Source: JAFGDI01 sp963662515
GTDB lineage: Bacteria > Planctomycetota > Phycisphaerae > Sedimentisphaerales > SM23-30
Length of the DNA stretch: 64,000 nt
Direction of reading: 5' to 3'
Assembly (NCBI GenBank): GCA_963662515.1
Contig: OY759675.1
Coordinates: 3,472,001-3,536,000, forward strand
Part shown: piece by piece, positions 16,594 through 25,913 of the stretch
How the letters are laid out: each line of letters starts with the position of its first letter
How positions within the stretch are numbered: position 1 is the stretch's first letter
Made by a program: the position numbers and the translations under genes
The notes under the pieces: model-generated
Seen by the model: the letters and a program-made list of their open reading frames with translations, nothing else
What the model was told of the DNA's origin: nothing
The model's database searches: none

Positions 16594-17640
16594 ATGAATT
16601 ATACAGATATTATATCAGGCCAAAGTAAAGGGTTGAAATCGCAAGGGTTACGCATTTTGCTGCTTTTACTGTCATTTCCTTACCGCCTAATAGTAAGTTT
16701 AAGGAATTATGCTTACGATCTGGGCCTGCTCAGTCAGAAGCGTTGCGGGCTGCCGGTATTTTGTGTGGGTAATATAACAGCCGGCGGTACGGGCAAAACA
16801 CCAATGGTGATCTGGTTATGCCGGTATTTGCAGAGCAAGGGACTGCGAGTTGCCCTGCTCAGCCGCGGGTATAAGTCCAAAGACAGCACCGGATTAAACG
16901 ACGAAATGCTTCTATTGCAGGGGGCCCTGCCCGATGTAGGCTTCTTTATTGGCTCAGACCGCTACACAAATGCAATTAAAGCCTCCTCTCAGGGATATCA
17001 GGTACTGGTAATGGACGATGGTTATCAGCATCGCAGATTATACCGAAATGTTAATATTCTCATGGTTGACGCCCTGTGCCCGTTTGGCTATGGCAAAATA
17101 CTACCCGCCGGCCTGCTGCGAGAATCACTCACCGGCATAAAACGCGCTCAGGTGGCGGTATTGACCAGGTCAGATACCGTAACACCAGATACTATCAGGC
17201 AAATAGGCGATAAAATACTATTATTCAAGCAAATGCCTTTACTTACTACCAGCCACGCACCTTCTGCTCTTTTCGACAGCAAAGGTCAGGAAAAACCACT
17301 TTCAACCCTGCAAAACCAAAAAGTAACTGCTTTTTGCTCTATTGGCAACCCAAAAGGATTTATTGCCACTCTGGAACAACTTGGGGCAAATGTTATCGGT
17401 CGTTATTTCTTCGATGACCACAGTGAATATGACCAGGAAAGAGCCGGGATAATCCGCCAGTTGTCTCTGGACGCCCCCGAACAGCTACTGGTAACCACAG
17501 AAAAAGACTGGGTCAAACTCAGTCAGTGCCCCAATGTCGCAGGTATTGACAGGCTGTTCTGGCTGCGGATCGAACTGGGTATTATTTCCGGAGAGGCGGA
17601 ATTGAAAAATCTGATTGATAATACTCTTAATATGAACTAA
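16594..17640 (+). CDS. lpxK: Tetraacyldisaccharide 4'-kinase
   Basis: A 348-residue LpxK. It has an N-terminal hydrophobic membrane-associating helix (about residues 18-38), the Walker A loop GNITAGGTGKTPMV (about 61-74), and the conserved VLVMDDGYQHRRL segment carrying the catalytic Asp/His region. It phosphorylates the 4' position of the lipid A disaccharide at the inner face of the inner membrane. Length is normal. Together with hldE and the gmhB-like gene downstream it shows that the organism makes lipid A and heptose, so it has an LPS-type outer membrane. lpxK has no Shine-Dalgarno; see the promoter entry. Confidence 0.95.
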   Translation: MNYTDIISGQSKGLKSQGLRILLLLLSFPYRLIVSLRNYAYDLGLLSQKRCGLPVFCVGNITAGGTGKTPMVIWLCRYLQSKGLRVALLSRGYKSKDSTGLNDEMLLLQGALPDVGFFIGSDRYTNAIKASSQGYQVLVMDDGYQHRRLYRNVNILMVDALCPFGYGKILPAGLLRESLTGIKRAQVAVLTRSDTVTPDTIRQIGDKILLFKQMPLLTTSHAPSALFDSKGQEKPLSTLQNQKVTAFCSIGNPKGFIATLEQLGANVIGRYFFDDHSEYDQERAGIIRQLSLDAPEQLLVTTEKDWVKLSQCPNVAGIDRLFWLRIELGIISGEAELKNLIDNTLNMN

Positions 17641-17770
17641 ATTGATAGTGCTTGTCGTAACTGACATTTGCTGTAAGCGGTAATGACAAAACGACAAAAA
17701 TTAAGACCATCTGGTCCTGAAATAATGTTTAATTATGAAAAAAATAGGGTCATTCCCTGATCGGTAGAAA

Positions 17771-19267
17771 ATGTACCAAAGATTATTGACCATAATAGAA
17801 AATCTGGGCACACCAAAGGTGTTATTAGCTGGCGATTTCATGCTGGATCATTACCTCATGGGTAATATAGACCGCATATCGCCGGAAGCGCCGGTTGCAG
17901 TGTTAAATGTAAGTGATCGTCAGGAGCAGCCCGGCGGTGCCGGTTCTGTCGCTGTTGACCTGGCAACACTCGATGTTGAAGTTCGCTGTCTGGGTGTGAT
18001 TGGCGACGACCGTAATGGCAGGGTATTAAAAGACATGCTCTGTGCCTACCCAACAGTTAAGGCTGACTATCTGGTTATAGATGAGAACCGACCAACCACC
18101 AGTAAACAGCGAATAGTTGGTTTAGCCCAGCATCGTCATCGTCAGCAGCTAATGAGAATCGACGAGGAAGATACCCGTTCCATCAGTCCGGAAATACAGG
18201 ACAAGCTATTTGCCTATTATCTTGAAGGACTCAAATGGTGTGATGTAGTCTGCCTGGAAGATTACAACAAAGGTGTACTTCATAAAGAGTTTTGCACCAG
18301 GCTGATCGAGGCGGCTACAAAAGCAGGTAAAAAGACTATTGTTGACCCTGGTTCAATCTCAGATTACAGCCGGTATCGCGGTGCCTGGATGGTCAAACCC
18401 AATCGTCGCGAATTATCGATCGCTTCTGGCGTAAAATTAGATGGCGATATGGAAATATATCGACAGGCCGCCGGCAAGCTCGCTCGCGAGTACAATATCG
18501 CCAATATCGTAGCTACACTGGACAAATCTGGAGCTTATCTTTATCAGGCCAAAACTGACTCTGGCGAATTAGTGCCCACCCGAGCCCGTAGCGTCTATGA
18601 TGTTACAGGTGCAGGAGATATGGTTCTGGCCATGCTGGGAACACTGGTCGGCGCCCAATATAAGATCGATCCGCCAGACATGACCGAAATAATCAAGCTG
18701 GCCAATATAGCCGGTGGTCTGGAAGTAGAAAAATTCGGCTGTGTAGGCATAAGTCGAGCTGAGATAATGACCGAAATTTGCCGAGACCAGCGTTTGAGTA
18801 CTGGCAAAATATGCTCGCTCGACGATTTACTCAATCAACTCCGCTGGCGAAATGGTAAAAAAGTGGTATTCACTAATGGCTGTTATGACATTTTGCACCC
18901 AGGCCATATTGAACTGCTCAAATTCGCCAGTCGCCAGGGCGACCTGCTGGTAGTTGGCGTGAACAGCGATGCTTCTGTTTCAAGGCTCAAAGGACCAAAA
19001 CGGCCAATATTGAACCAACAGGAGCGAACAGCTCTTATCGCTGCCTTGGAATCAGTTGATTATGTAGTTGTATTTGAGCAGGACACACCACAGGAACTCA
19101 TTGAAAAGATATGTCCTGATGTCTTAATAAAAGGTACCGACTGGCAGGGCAAGGTTGTCGGCCAGGACTGGGTCGAGGCTCATGGCGGCCAATGTGTGCT
19201 TATGCCTCTCATTGAAGGGCTCAGTACCACAGGTATTGTCGAGCGGATAATAGAACGCTATAAATAG
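17771..19267 (+). CDS. hldE: Bifunctional heptose-7-phosphate kinase / heptose-1-phosphate adenylyltransferase
   Basis: A 498-residue two-domain protein. Residues about 1-330 are a PfkB/ribokinase-type kinase (HldA part) with the late signature DVTGAGDMVLAMLG. Residues about 350-498 are a nucleotidyltransferase (HldC part) with FTNGCYDILHPGHIELL, holding the HxGH motif. It makes the ADP-heptose precursor from D-glycero-D-manno-heptose 7-phosphate, with the GmhB phosphatase acting between its two steps. The next gene, 6 nt downstream, is a gmhB-like phosphatase, so the whole route except the isomerase and epimerase is here. Fusion of HldA and HldC is the common form. Confidence 0.96.
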   Translation: MYQRLLTIIENLGTPKVLLAGDFMLDHYLMGNIDRISPEAPVAVLNVSDRQEQPGGAGSVAVDLATLDVEVRCLGVIGDDRNGRVLKDMLCAYPTVKADYLVIDENRPTTSKQRIVGLAQHRHRQQLMRIDEEDTRSISPEIQDKLFAYYLEGLKWCDVVCLEDYNKGVLHKEFCTRLIEAATKAGKKTIVDPGSISDYSRYRGAWMVKPNRRELSIASGVKLDGDMEIYRQAAGKLAREYNIANIVATLDKSGAYLYQAKTDSGELVPTRARSVYDVTGAGDMVLAMLGTLVGAQYKIDPPDMTEIIKLANIAGGLEVEKFGCVGISRAEIMTEICRDQRLSTGKICSLDDLLNQLRWRNGKKVVFTNGCYDILHPGHIELLKFASRQGDLLVVGVNSDASVSRLKGPKRPILNQQERTALIAALESVDYVVVFEQDTPQELIEKICPDVLIKGTDWQGKVVGQDWVEAHGGQCVLMPLIEGLSTTGIVERIIERYK

Positions 19268-19273
19268 TATAAG

Positions 19274-20386
19274 GTGACCAAATTGGCAAACAAAGCAGTA
19301 TTCTGGGATCGAGATGGAACTCTGGTCAGGCATTTTGACTATCTGGTGAATGTCAAAGATGTAGCATTGATCCGGGGAGCTGCCAGTGCGGTCAAATATC
19401 TCAAAGATCGCGGCTATAAAACCGTGGTTGTAACCAACCAGTCGGCGGTAGCCCGGGGTATGATAACTGAAAAGGAGCTTGCCGAGATCAATCGCCGGTT
19501 CACTTCTCTGCTCCTGCGTGAAGGGGCAACCATAGATAAACTGTATTATTGCCCTTTTCATCCGGAAGCTGTAATTGAAAAGTATAGAAAAGACAGTGAC
19601 TTACGCAAACCAGCTCCGGGTATGCTCTTACAGGCCGCCCAGGACCTTGACCTTGACCTTTCGCAATGCTGGATGATTGGCGATGACGACCGCGACATAC
19701 TGGCAGGTCAGGCGGCAGGTTGCCGGACTATTCTCATTAAGCATCAGGCTACTGAACTGGTTCAGCGAGGCAAATCAACCCCGGATTTCGTCGCATGCAG
19801 CCCCCAGGAAGCGGCTAATATCGTTGCTCACTACAGCAACAAGCCAACCGAAACAACACCACCAGCCAGTGAACAAGCCACAGACCAGGAGCTGCTGCAA
19901 ACACAGGACCAGCCCCTGCCAGAACCTCAAATAATTAATGAGATTATTGATAACAAGTGTGAAACAGAACATCAGCCGGAATCGGTCGAACTAATCTTTG
20001 ATCCTATGCCAGAAGAATCTGCCGGTCTGAATATGACAGTAGATACCTCTATTCCTGACAATTTCGCTGTAATTCCAGAAATTAACCAACAATTTCAAGA
20101 AAAAAAACAACCTGACATTAACAGGCCAACAGGCGAAGTTCAGGTTTTACAGGAAATACTACGGGAACTCAAAAAACATAATACTCGCGAAGAAGGAACA
20201 AAGCCAGAGTTCTCAGGGTCAACCCTAATAGCAGGCATAACTCAAATACTAGTACTTCTCTGCCTTATAATGGCGTACATTGCCACCAGCGGTGATAATT
20301 CTTCACTGGAAAAAGTACAATGCTGGCTCTTAACCGGCCTGGTATTCCAGCTCATGACTGTCTCGCTTATGATGATGAACCGCTAA
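19274..20386 (+). CDS. GmhB-like HAD phosphatase with C-terminal membrane tail
   Basis: Residues about 5-180 match D,D-heptose 1,7-bisphosphate phosphatase (HAD-IIIA): catalytic WDRDGT (Asp nucleophile and acid/base), the Thr motif VVVTNQS, the lysine in LRKPAPGM, and the last motif MIGDDDRD. The zinc loop of typical GmhB needs CxH and CxC pairs; here CPFH is kept but the second pair is SDL, so the zinc site is broken. The tail of about 190 residues is not in normal GmhB: a Pro/Glu/Gln-rich stretch (185-285), a charged segment, then two TM helices (about 316-338 and 345-367). Start: GTG at 19274 or TTG at 19283, the latter with AAGG 8 nt upstream. It follows hldE by 6 nt, which supports the heptose role. 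Confidence 0.82.
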   Translation: MTKLANKAVFWDRDGTLVRHFDYLVNVKDVALIRGAASAVKYLKDRGYKTVVVTNQSAVARGMITEKELAEINRRFTSLLLREGATIDKLYYCPFHPEAVIEKYRKDSDLRKPAPGMLLQAAQDLDLDLSQCWMIGDDDRDILAGQAAGCRTILIKHQATELVQRGKSTPDFVACSPQEAANIVAHYSNKPTETTPPASEQATDQELLQTQDQPLPEPQIINEIIDNKCETEHQPESVELIFDPMPEESAGLNMTVDTSIPDNFAVIPEINQQFQEKKQPDINRPTGEVQVLQEILRELKKHNTREEGTKPEFSGSTLIAGITQILVLLCLIMAYIATSGDNSSLEKVQCWLLTGLVFQLMTVSLMMMNR

Positions 20387-20488
20387 ATATACTGGCAATC
20401 TAACTGTTTTCTACCTGCTTCCTGCTAATTACTGCTCTCATTGCTCTAAAATAACATTACAAAACTTAGCAAAGAAAATGCCATTAAC

Positions 20489-20517
20489 TTGATTTTGTTT
20501 ATTTTAGGGCTTAATAT
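20489..20517 (+). promoter_or_regulatory. Candidate promoter of the AraC-type gene
   Basis: TTGATT (20489-20494) and TAATAT (20512-20517) with 17-nt spacing, in the 277-nt gap before the AraC gene. It leaves a 5' leader of about 140 nt. No other feature was seen in this gap. Confidence 0.4.
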
Positions 20518-20663
20518 GTCAATTATAGGACAATCAAAAAACTTTTTTCGATATTTTCAGAATATGTTTAAAAAAATACACTAGTAATGACATATACAAT
20601 AGTGCAATAATTATATGCTTTCAAAATTCAAGTCAATAAGACTAAAAACTGGCAGGAAAAAAC

Positions 20664-21599
20664 ATGTTCAGATATGTTCAGATCAAAAAAGAGCACACCT
20701 GGCCTCAGGTACTCTGCATCGCTTATAACCAGAAGGCTTATAGCCCGATGATATTACATACCGCTATCAATCAGGACCGCCCTTTTGGTGAAAAATCCAC
20801 TTTCAAGGAACATTCACACGACCTCTACCATCTGAACCTTTATACCAAACCAGGCGGCTATACGCTGGATGGTAAATATTTTGAGGCAGCCGAAGACTCG
20901 CTGGTTATTGTATCGCCGGGACAAAAACACGACCTGGTAACACATCGCGGCGACGGAGTTTACTCCGAGATAACCTTCTCTCTGGAAAGCCGTACTGGCG
21001 AACCACTTACCTTACCTTTTAATAAAGTACTAAGCATATACACCGGCGTGGATGTTGAGATGGGTCATCAACTGCAATTGAGCAAGGAAGTCAGCAAAGC
21101 TGTCTATATGTCTATTGTTGACATAACAGACTATCTCGAAACTGTCCGCCCATTATCTATGTTCTATGTGCAGATACGAATGGCTAAAATATTTGAAAGT
21201 ATAATCACTCATAGTGCTACATGCTTTGAAGCTGAGCAAAAAGTTAACTGCGACCAGCGGGCAGTTAATGTAAAGGAATACATAGAAAAACACTATAACG
21301 AACAGATAACCACAGAACAATTGGCCAAACAATGCTGTGTTTCTAAAGGATATCTTTTCCGCATATTTAAGGAAGTATATGGTGTAACCCCGGTTTCATA
21401 CCAGCAAGCGCTGCGATTACAGGCCGCTCAGGTGCTATTGAGATCTACCGACCTTAACTGTAATGAAATTTCGCACCGGGTGGGTTACGGCAATGTCTAT
21501 TTCTTCCATCGTCTGTTCAAAAAGAAGTTTTCTGTAACACCAAAACAATATCGCAATCGCATCAGAACAGATATGAACAAAAACAAATCAGCTATATAG
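20664..21599 (+). CDS. AraC-family transcriptional regulator
   Basis: A 311-residue regulator. The N-terminal cupin-like ligand domain (about residues 35-110, with FKEHSHDLYHLNLYTKPGG) is followed by a C-terminal AraC DNA-binding region (about 205-305) with two helix-turn-helices: ITTEQLAKQCCVSKGYLFRIFKEVYGV and CNEISHRVGYGNVYFFHRLFKKKFSVTP. An AGGA stands upstream of the ATG. It is followed, past a terminator, by a GH43 arabinanase in the same direction, so control of arabinan or arabinose use is a sensible guess but not shown. The ligand domain probably senses a sugar. Confidence 0.92.
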   Translation: MFRYVQIKKEHTWPQVLCIAYNQKAYSPMILHTAINQDRPFGEKSTFKEHSHDLYHLNLYTKPGGYTLDGKYFEAAEDSLVIVSPGQKHDLVTHRGDGVYSEITFSLESRTGEPLTLPFNKVLSIYTGVDVEMGHQLQLSKEVSKAVYMSIVDITDYLETVRPLSMFYVQIRMAKIFESIITHSATCFEAEQKVNCDQRAVNVKEYIEKHYNEQITTEQLAKQCCVSKGYLFRIFKEVYGVTPVSYQQALRLQAAQVLLRSTDLNCNEISHRVGYGNVYFFHRLFKKKFSVTPKQYRNRIRTDMNKNKSAI

Positions 21600-21648
21600 T
21601 TCAGAAGCATGATCTTGCATCTCATTATCATTTATTAAAAGTTAATAC

Positions 21649-21673
21649 GGCCACCATCGCGGTGGCCTTTTTT
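21649..21673 (+). terminator. Terminator after the AraC-type gene
   Basis: GGCCACC - ATCGC - GGTGGCC (7-bp G/C stem) followed by six T. It separates the regulator from the GH43 gene, which must therefore have its own promoter. Confidence 0.9.
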
Positions 21674-21869
21674 ATTGGTGAAACAACCATTAAAACTGGA
21701 TAAAAGTGCTATAACTTGACATTTATCAGCACAAAGCAAAAGCTCAAAGCAGAAAAAGAACTTTCCTAATTATAGTTCAATTTGTACTATATAAATAATC
21801 TAACAAATGATAAGGTCAAAAGTGCGACAATGCACATCTGTGATATAAAACTATTTAAGGAGTCATATT

Positions 21870-23162
21870 ATGAAAAAATTAAGCATTTCCCTGGTACTAT
21901 TACTGACTTTTTTTGTTTCAGGTTTGACTGCGGAAGAGCCCAGTAATGCCGGGACTGCTGTAGCTGGCGTACTAAATGGTATGCCCGACCCTGCCATAGT
22001 TCAGGCACATGATGGCTCTTATTATATTTTTGCCACAGGCCAGGGCCTGCCATTCTATCGGTCAACAGACCTGGTAAACTGGACGGCCCTGGGGCGGGTA
22101 TTTGAAACAGCCGTACCTGTCTGGGCTAAAGAAATGATACCCGGCACACAGGGTATCTGGGCGCCAGACATAGTAAAACTCAATGGCAGATTTTATGTAT
22201 ATTACTGCGTTTCCACCTTTGGCAGTCAGCGATCTGTCTTTGGTGTAGCCTCAAATACAACTCTGGACCAAAGCTCTCCAGATTACAAATGGCAGGATCA
22301 TGGCCCGGTAGTAGAGTCATTTGCAAGTGCAGAATGCGACTATAACGCCATTGACCCGGCAGCGATACAAACTTCTGATGGCAAAGCATATATAGTCTGG
22401 GGGTCATATTGGAACGGAATAAAGTTTGCAGAACTTAATCCCAACACAGGCAAGCTGATCGACGGAGCAAAGATAAAAACAGTAGCAACTCGCAGACCGG
22501 CTGGAGAAGATGCAATCGAAGGGGCTTATCTGGTCCAGAAATTCGATTATTATTATCTTTTTGTCTCTTTTGACAACTGTTGTGCCGGTGCCGAAAGCAC
22601 ATATAAAGTAATGGTTGGACGATCAAAAAGCATTGAAGGCCCCTACCTTGACCACAACGGTGTTGATATGGCACAAGGCGGTGCAACCCTGGTACTGGCA
22701 AATAATGATAACTGGCGAGGGCCTGGCCACAACTCTGTTCTGACCACCAATGAAGGGCAATGGCTGGTACACCATACCTATGACACCAACCGTTTGTCAG
22801 CACAGCGGGTAGAGCAGGTAAGGCCTATATACTGGACCGAGGAACTATGGCCGGTAGCAGGTGAGCCACTGAGCAATACCAACAAGCTCTGTACAGAAAA
22901 GGCATCGGTAAAAGCTCAGGATTTAGTTGGCTCGTGGCGTATGTCCAATAACTATGGCCAGGAAAAGATCTACGACCTTCTGCCCGGCGGTAAGATCAGC
23001 TTTAACAAAGACGCTCATTGGTCAGTATCGGACAATGAACTGACAATAAGCTGGATATTTGACGGCCAGGAATATATTGATAAATGCTTTGTCGAACCAC
23101 TGAAAAAATCATTTATAGGCCGTAATCAAAAAGGCGATGTGATCAGAGGCAAAAAAATCTGA
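21870..23162 (+). CDS. Secreted GH43 family arabinanase
   Basis: A 430-residue protein with a Sec signal peptide (about residues 1-21, ending SGLTAEE). Residues about 30-340 are a five-bladed GH43 propeller of the endo-1,5-alpha-L-arabinanase type. The catalytic triad can be placed at D40 (GMPDPAIVQ, general base), D162 (YNAIDPAA, pKa modulator) and E217 (IEGAY, general acid); a metal-site GPGHNS is also present. The C-terminal 85 residues (LVGSWRMSNNYGQEKIYDLLPGG...) form a small lipocalin-like beta domain seen in GH43 arabinanases. AAGGAG precedes the ATG. It lies downstream of an AraC regulator. Substrate (arabinan) is inferred from the subfamily look. Confidence 0.88.
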   Translation: MKKLSISLVLLLTFFVSGLTAEEPSNAGTAVAGVLNGMPDPAIVQAHDGSYYIFATGQGLPFYRSTDLVNWTALGRVFETAVPVWAKEMIPGTQGIWAPDIVKLNGRFYVYYCVSTFGSQRSVFGVASNTTLDQSSPDYKWQDHGPVVESFASAECDYNAIDPAAIQTSDGKAYIVWGSYWNGIKFAELNPNTGKLIDGAKIKTVATRRPAGEDAIEGAYLVQKFDYYYLFVSFDNCCAGAESTYKVMVGRSKSIEGPYLDHNGVDMAQGGATLVLANNDNWRGPGHNSVLTTNEGQWLVHHTYDTNRLSAQRVEQVRPIYWTEELWPVAGEPLSNTNKLCTEKASVKAQDLVGSWRMSNNYGQEKIYDLLPGGKISFNKDAHWSVSDNELTISWIFDGQEYIDKCFVEPLKKSFIGRNQKGDVIRGKKI

Positions 23163-23192
23163 CTGTTAGCCCAATTACAGTTTTTTAATAAA

Positions 23193-23227
23193 GAGCCAGT
23201 CATGTCATTTAACATACTGGCTCTTTT
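23193..23227 (+). terminator. Terminator after the GH43 gene
   Basis: GAGCCAGT and ACTGGCTC form a perfect 8-bp stem with a 15-nt loop, followed by TTTT. It sits 31 nt after the stop codon. Confidence 0.85.
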
Positions 23228-23378
23228 GCCATTAATGCATCGAGAAAATACCTCAAAAGGATTTTTTTGAACTAATAATCCATAAAAGAGAATTTTTTAA
23301 TATTTTTTGCTTTATTTCTACAAAATACAGGTCAATAATATGTGGTAGTAATCCATTATAAACTGCTGATAAATTTTC

Positions 23379-23432
23379 CTAACACAAAATTAACAATCAG
23401 CTAATACATTACTAATAAAAACATAGTATAAA
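23379..23432 (+). promoter_or_regulatory. Pho box array and -10 box of phoB
   Basis: Four 7-bp direct repeats, CTAACAC, TTAACAA, CTAATAC and CTAATAA, start at 23379, 23390, 23401 and 23412, exactly 11 nt apart with 4-nt spacers. This is the geometry of Pho boxes bound by PhoB dimers. A TATAAA -10 (23427-23432) starts 8 nt after the last repeat. There is no -35, as expected for activator-driven promoters. The -10 ends 7 nt before the phoB ATG, so the transcript is probably leaderless. The same arrangement stands before pstS. Confidence 0.85.
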
Positions 23433-23439
23433 ATTAGTT

Positions 23440-24129
23440 ATGGCAAAAGAAAATATATTAATAGTTGATGATGAGGAAGATGTACTTGAGCTGCTGGAGT
23501 ACAATCTTAAAAAAGAAGGATATCGCACCGAAAAAGCGATGTCAGGCGAAGAGGCATTACAGAAAGTCAGGATAACGAATCCTGACCTGATAGTGCTGGA
23601 CCTGATGCTGCCGGGGATAGATGGTCTGGCTGTATGTAAAAGTCTCAAAAATGACAGCAAGACCCTGAATATACCAATAATCATGCTTACCGCCAAAGGC
23701 GAAGAAGCTGACATTGTTATCGGTCTGGAACTTGGTGCCGATGACTATATGACCAAACCATTCAGTCCCAAAGTGCTTCTAGCCCGCCTTAAAAGACTAT
23801 TGCAAAAGAATATAGTACAAGAGCTGGAAAAAGGCGCAATAAAGATACACGAACTGGTAATCAACCCATCCCGGCGTGAAGTTCTGGTTAAAAACAAACC
23901 AGTAGAGCTAACCTATACTGAATTTAATATACTTTATGCCCTTTCTCAACGCCCCGGCAGAGTATTCACACGCTATCAGATAGTTGATGCGGTGCGAGGC
24001 GAGGATTATGTCGTAACTGACCGGGCAATTGATGTACAAATGGTTTCCATAAGAAAGAAGCTGGGTACCTGCGGCAAATATATTGAAACAGTACGAGGCG
24101 TAGGCTATCGGTTTAAGGACATACAATGA
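23440..24129 (+). CDS. phoB: Phosphate-regulon response regulator
   Basis: A 229-residue OmpR/PhoB-type regulator. The receiver domain (about residues 1-120) has the phospho-acceptor D54 in LIVLDLMLPG, acidic pocket DDEED, and the conserved MLTAK and ADDYMTKPF. The C-terminal winged helix (about 130-227) ends with the RGVGYRF wing. It overlaps phoR by 4 nt and heads the seven-gene Pho module, and its own promoter carries a Pho box, so it is autoregulated. The ATG has no Shine-Dalgarno. In planctomycetes the name PhoP is sometimes used for the same protein. Confidence 0.95.
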   Translation: MAKENILIVDDEEDVLELLEYNLKKEGYRTEKAMSGEEALQKVRITNPDLIVLDLMLPGIDGLAVCKSLKNDSKTLNIPIIMLTAKGEEADIVIGLELGADDYMTKPFSPKVLLARLKRLLQKNIVQELEKGAIKIHELVINPSRREVLVKNKPVELTYTEFNILYALSQRPGRVFTRYQIVDAVRGEDYVVTDRAIDVQMVSIRKKLGTCGKYIETVRGVGYRFKDIQ

Positions 24130-25913
24130 AACAGAGTAAATTGATCTGGCATATATTCCCGGCAGTACTTCTGGTGGGCATAGCTGTACTTCTGGCAGTC
24201 ATATTCTATGCTGCTCGAAACTTCAACAAATTTTACTATCAACAGATCGCCAATGATCTGGAAATAAGGGCCAGACTGATAGAACCTCAGATAAGACCTC
24301 AGCTTATTTCCGGAGATTATATCAGTATTGACAAGCTATGTAAATCTTCAGGAAAAATAAGTAATACCCGCATAACCATTATCATGCCAGACGGCCTGGT
24401 AGTAGGTGACACCGACGAGAGCCCGGCAACGATCAAAGGTCACAGTGACCGGCCGGAATTTATGGCGGCTCTTAACAGTGGCCTTGGAACAGATATAAGA
24501 TATAGTAAGACCGTCAATAAGAATATGATGTACCTGGCTCTTCCGATCAGGCATAACGACCAGACATTGGCAGTAGTAAGAACATCTATACCTGTGACCC
24601 TTATCGAACAACAGGTTAGCGATCTCTACCAGAGCATTGTATCTTCAGGCATAATTATTACACTGTGTACCGCTGGTGTCAGTTTACTGATCGCCCGCAG
24701 GATCAGCAGCCCCATAGCCCAGATGAAAGAGATGGCCCAGAAATATGCTGCCGGCAACCTTAATGAGCCATTGACCACCACAGGGGCAACTGAACTGGTA
24801 GAACTGGCCAAAGCCTTGAATAAAATGGCTCAGCAGCTAAGCGAGCGGATCACAACTATAATAGAAGATAAAAAGCAGATTCAGGCTATTCTCTCAAGCA
24901 TGATCGAAGGCGTTTTAGCAGTAAATGGCGCAGGCAATATAGTAAGCATTAATAGTGCCGCAGCCAAAGCACTGGGAATTGATGAATCATCAGCCCTGGG
25001 CCACAACTTTGAAGAAGTAGTAAGAAACCAGGAAATACAAAAATTTATACGCTCGATATTTGAGGGTAATCGCCCATCAGAGACAGACATAAACACCGCC
25101 AGCAGCGGCCAGAGAATACTACAATTACATGGCACAAACCTGACCGACAGCAAAGGAGGAAAAAACGGAGCTGTCGTTGTACTACATGATATAACCCGCC
25201 TGAGAAGACTGGAAGATGTCAGACGAGACTTTGTAGCTAATGTCTCACATGAACTAAAAACACCGATAACCTCGATCAAGGGCTTTATAGAAACCCTGCA
25301 AGACGGCGCGGCCGATAACCCGGAAGAGACCGCCAGATTTCTTGAGATCATAGCCAGACACGCAGACAGGCTTAATGCCATTGTTGATGACCTGCTGAGT
25401 CTTTCCCGCCTGGAAGAAGACAGCGAAAGCAGGAGAGTATTTTTTGAAATGGCTTACATAAAGCCTATTATAAGTTCAGCAGTCGAGCTGGCTGCAACAA
25501 AAGCTCAGAAAAAAAATATCAGCATAATCATGGAATGCGATGAAAATATTACGGCTAAAGTAAATTCAGTATTGATCGAACAGGCTATCTTTAACTTTAT
25601 CGACAATGCAATAAAATATAGTAACCCGGAAACTAAAATACAAGTCAAAGCCATGCTGCAAAACGATAAACTGGACATATCCGTTAGTGATACAGGCAAT
25701 GGCATCGAAGAGCAGCATTTACCCCGGCTGTTTGAAAGATTTTATGTAGTTGATAAGAGCCGCAGCCGCAAACTGGGCGGCACAGGCCTGGGACTGTCAA
25801 TAGTCAAGCACATTGCTTTAGTTCATGGTGGTGAGGTATCAGTAGTGAGCCAACCTGGCCAAGGCAGTACCTTTTCTCTGTGTCTGCCTGCTCATCTTCA
25901 TAATCAAAAGTGA
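24126..25913 (+). CDS. phoR: Phosphate-regulon sensor histidine kinase
   Basis: A 595-residue membrane kinase. TM1 about residues 8-30, a periplasmic sensor region about 31-170, TM2 about 171-190, HAMP about 190-240, PAS about 250-355, HisKA with the phospho-acceptor H375 in VSHELKTP, and an HATPase domain (about 475-592) with N box FNFIDNAIKYSN and the G boxes DTGNGIEE and GGTGLGLSI. The start codon overlaps the phoB stop (ATGA). The periplasmic domain and the position upstream of pst genes fit PhoR, which signals phosphate shortage to PhoB with PhoU and Pst. Confidence 0.95.
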   Translation: MKQSKLIWHIFPAVLLVGIAVLLAVIFYAARNFNKFYYQQIANDLEIRARLIEPQIRPQLISGDYISIDKLCKSSGKISNTRITIIMPDGLVVGDTDESPATIKGHSDRPEFMAALNSGLGTDIRYSKTVNKNMMYLALPIRHNDQTLAVVRTSIPVTLIEQQVSDLYQSIVSSGIIITLCTAGVSLLIARRISSPIAQMKEMAQKYAAGNLNEPLTTTGATELVELAKALNKMAQQLSERITTIIEDKKQIQAILSSMIEGVLAVNGAGNIVSINSAAAKALGIDESSALGHNFEEVVRNQEIQKFIRSIFEGNRPSETDINTASSGQRILQLHGTNLTDSKGGKNGAVVVLHDITRLRRLEDVRRDFVANVSHELKTPITSIKGFIETLQDGAADNPEETARFLEIIARHADRLNAIVDDLLSLSRLEEDSESRRVFFEMAYIKPIISSAVELAATKAQKKNISIIMECDENITAKVNSVLIEQAIFNFIDNAIKYSNPETKIQVKAMLQNDKLDISVSDTGNGIEEQHLPRLFERFYVVDKSRSRKLGGTGLGLSIVKHIALVHGGEVSVVSQPGQGSTFSLCLPAHLHNQK

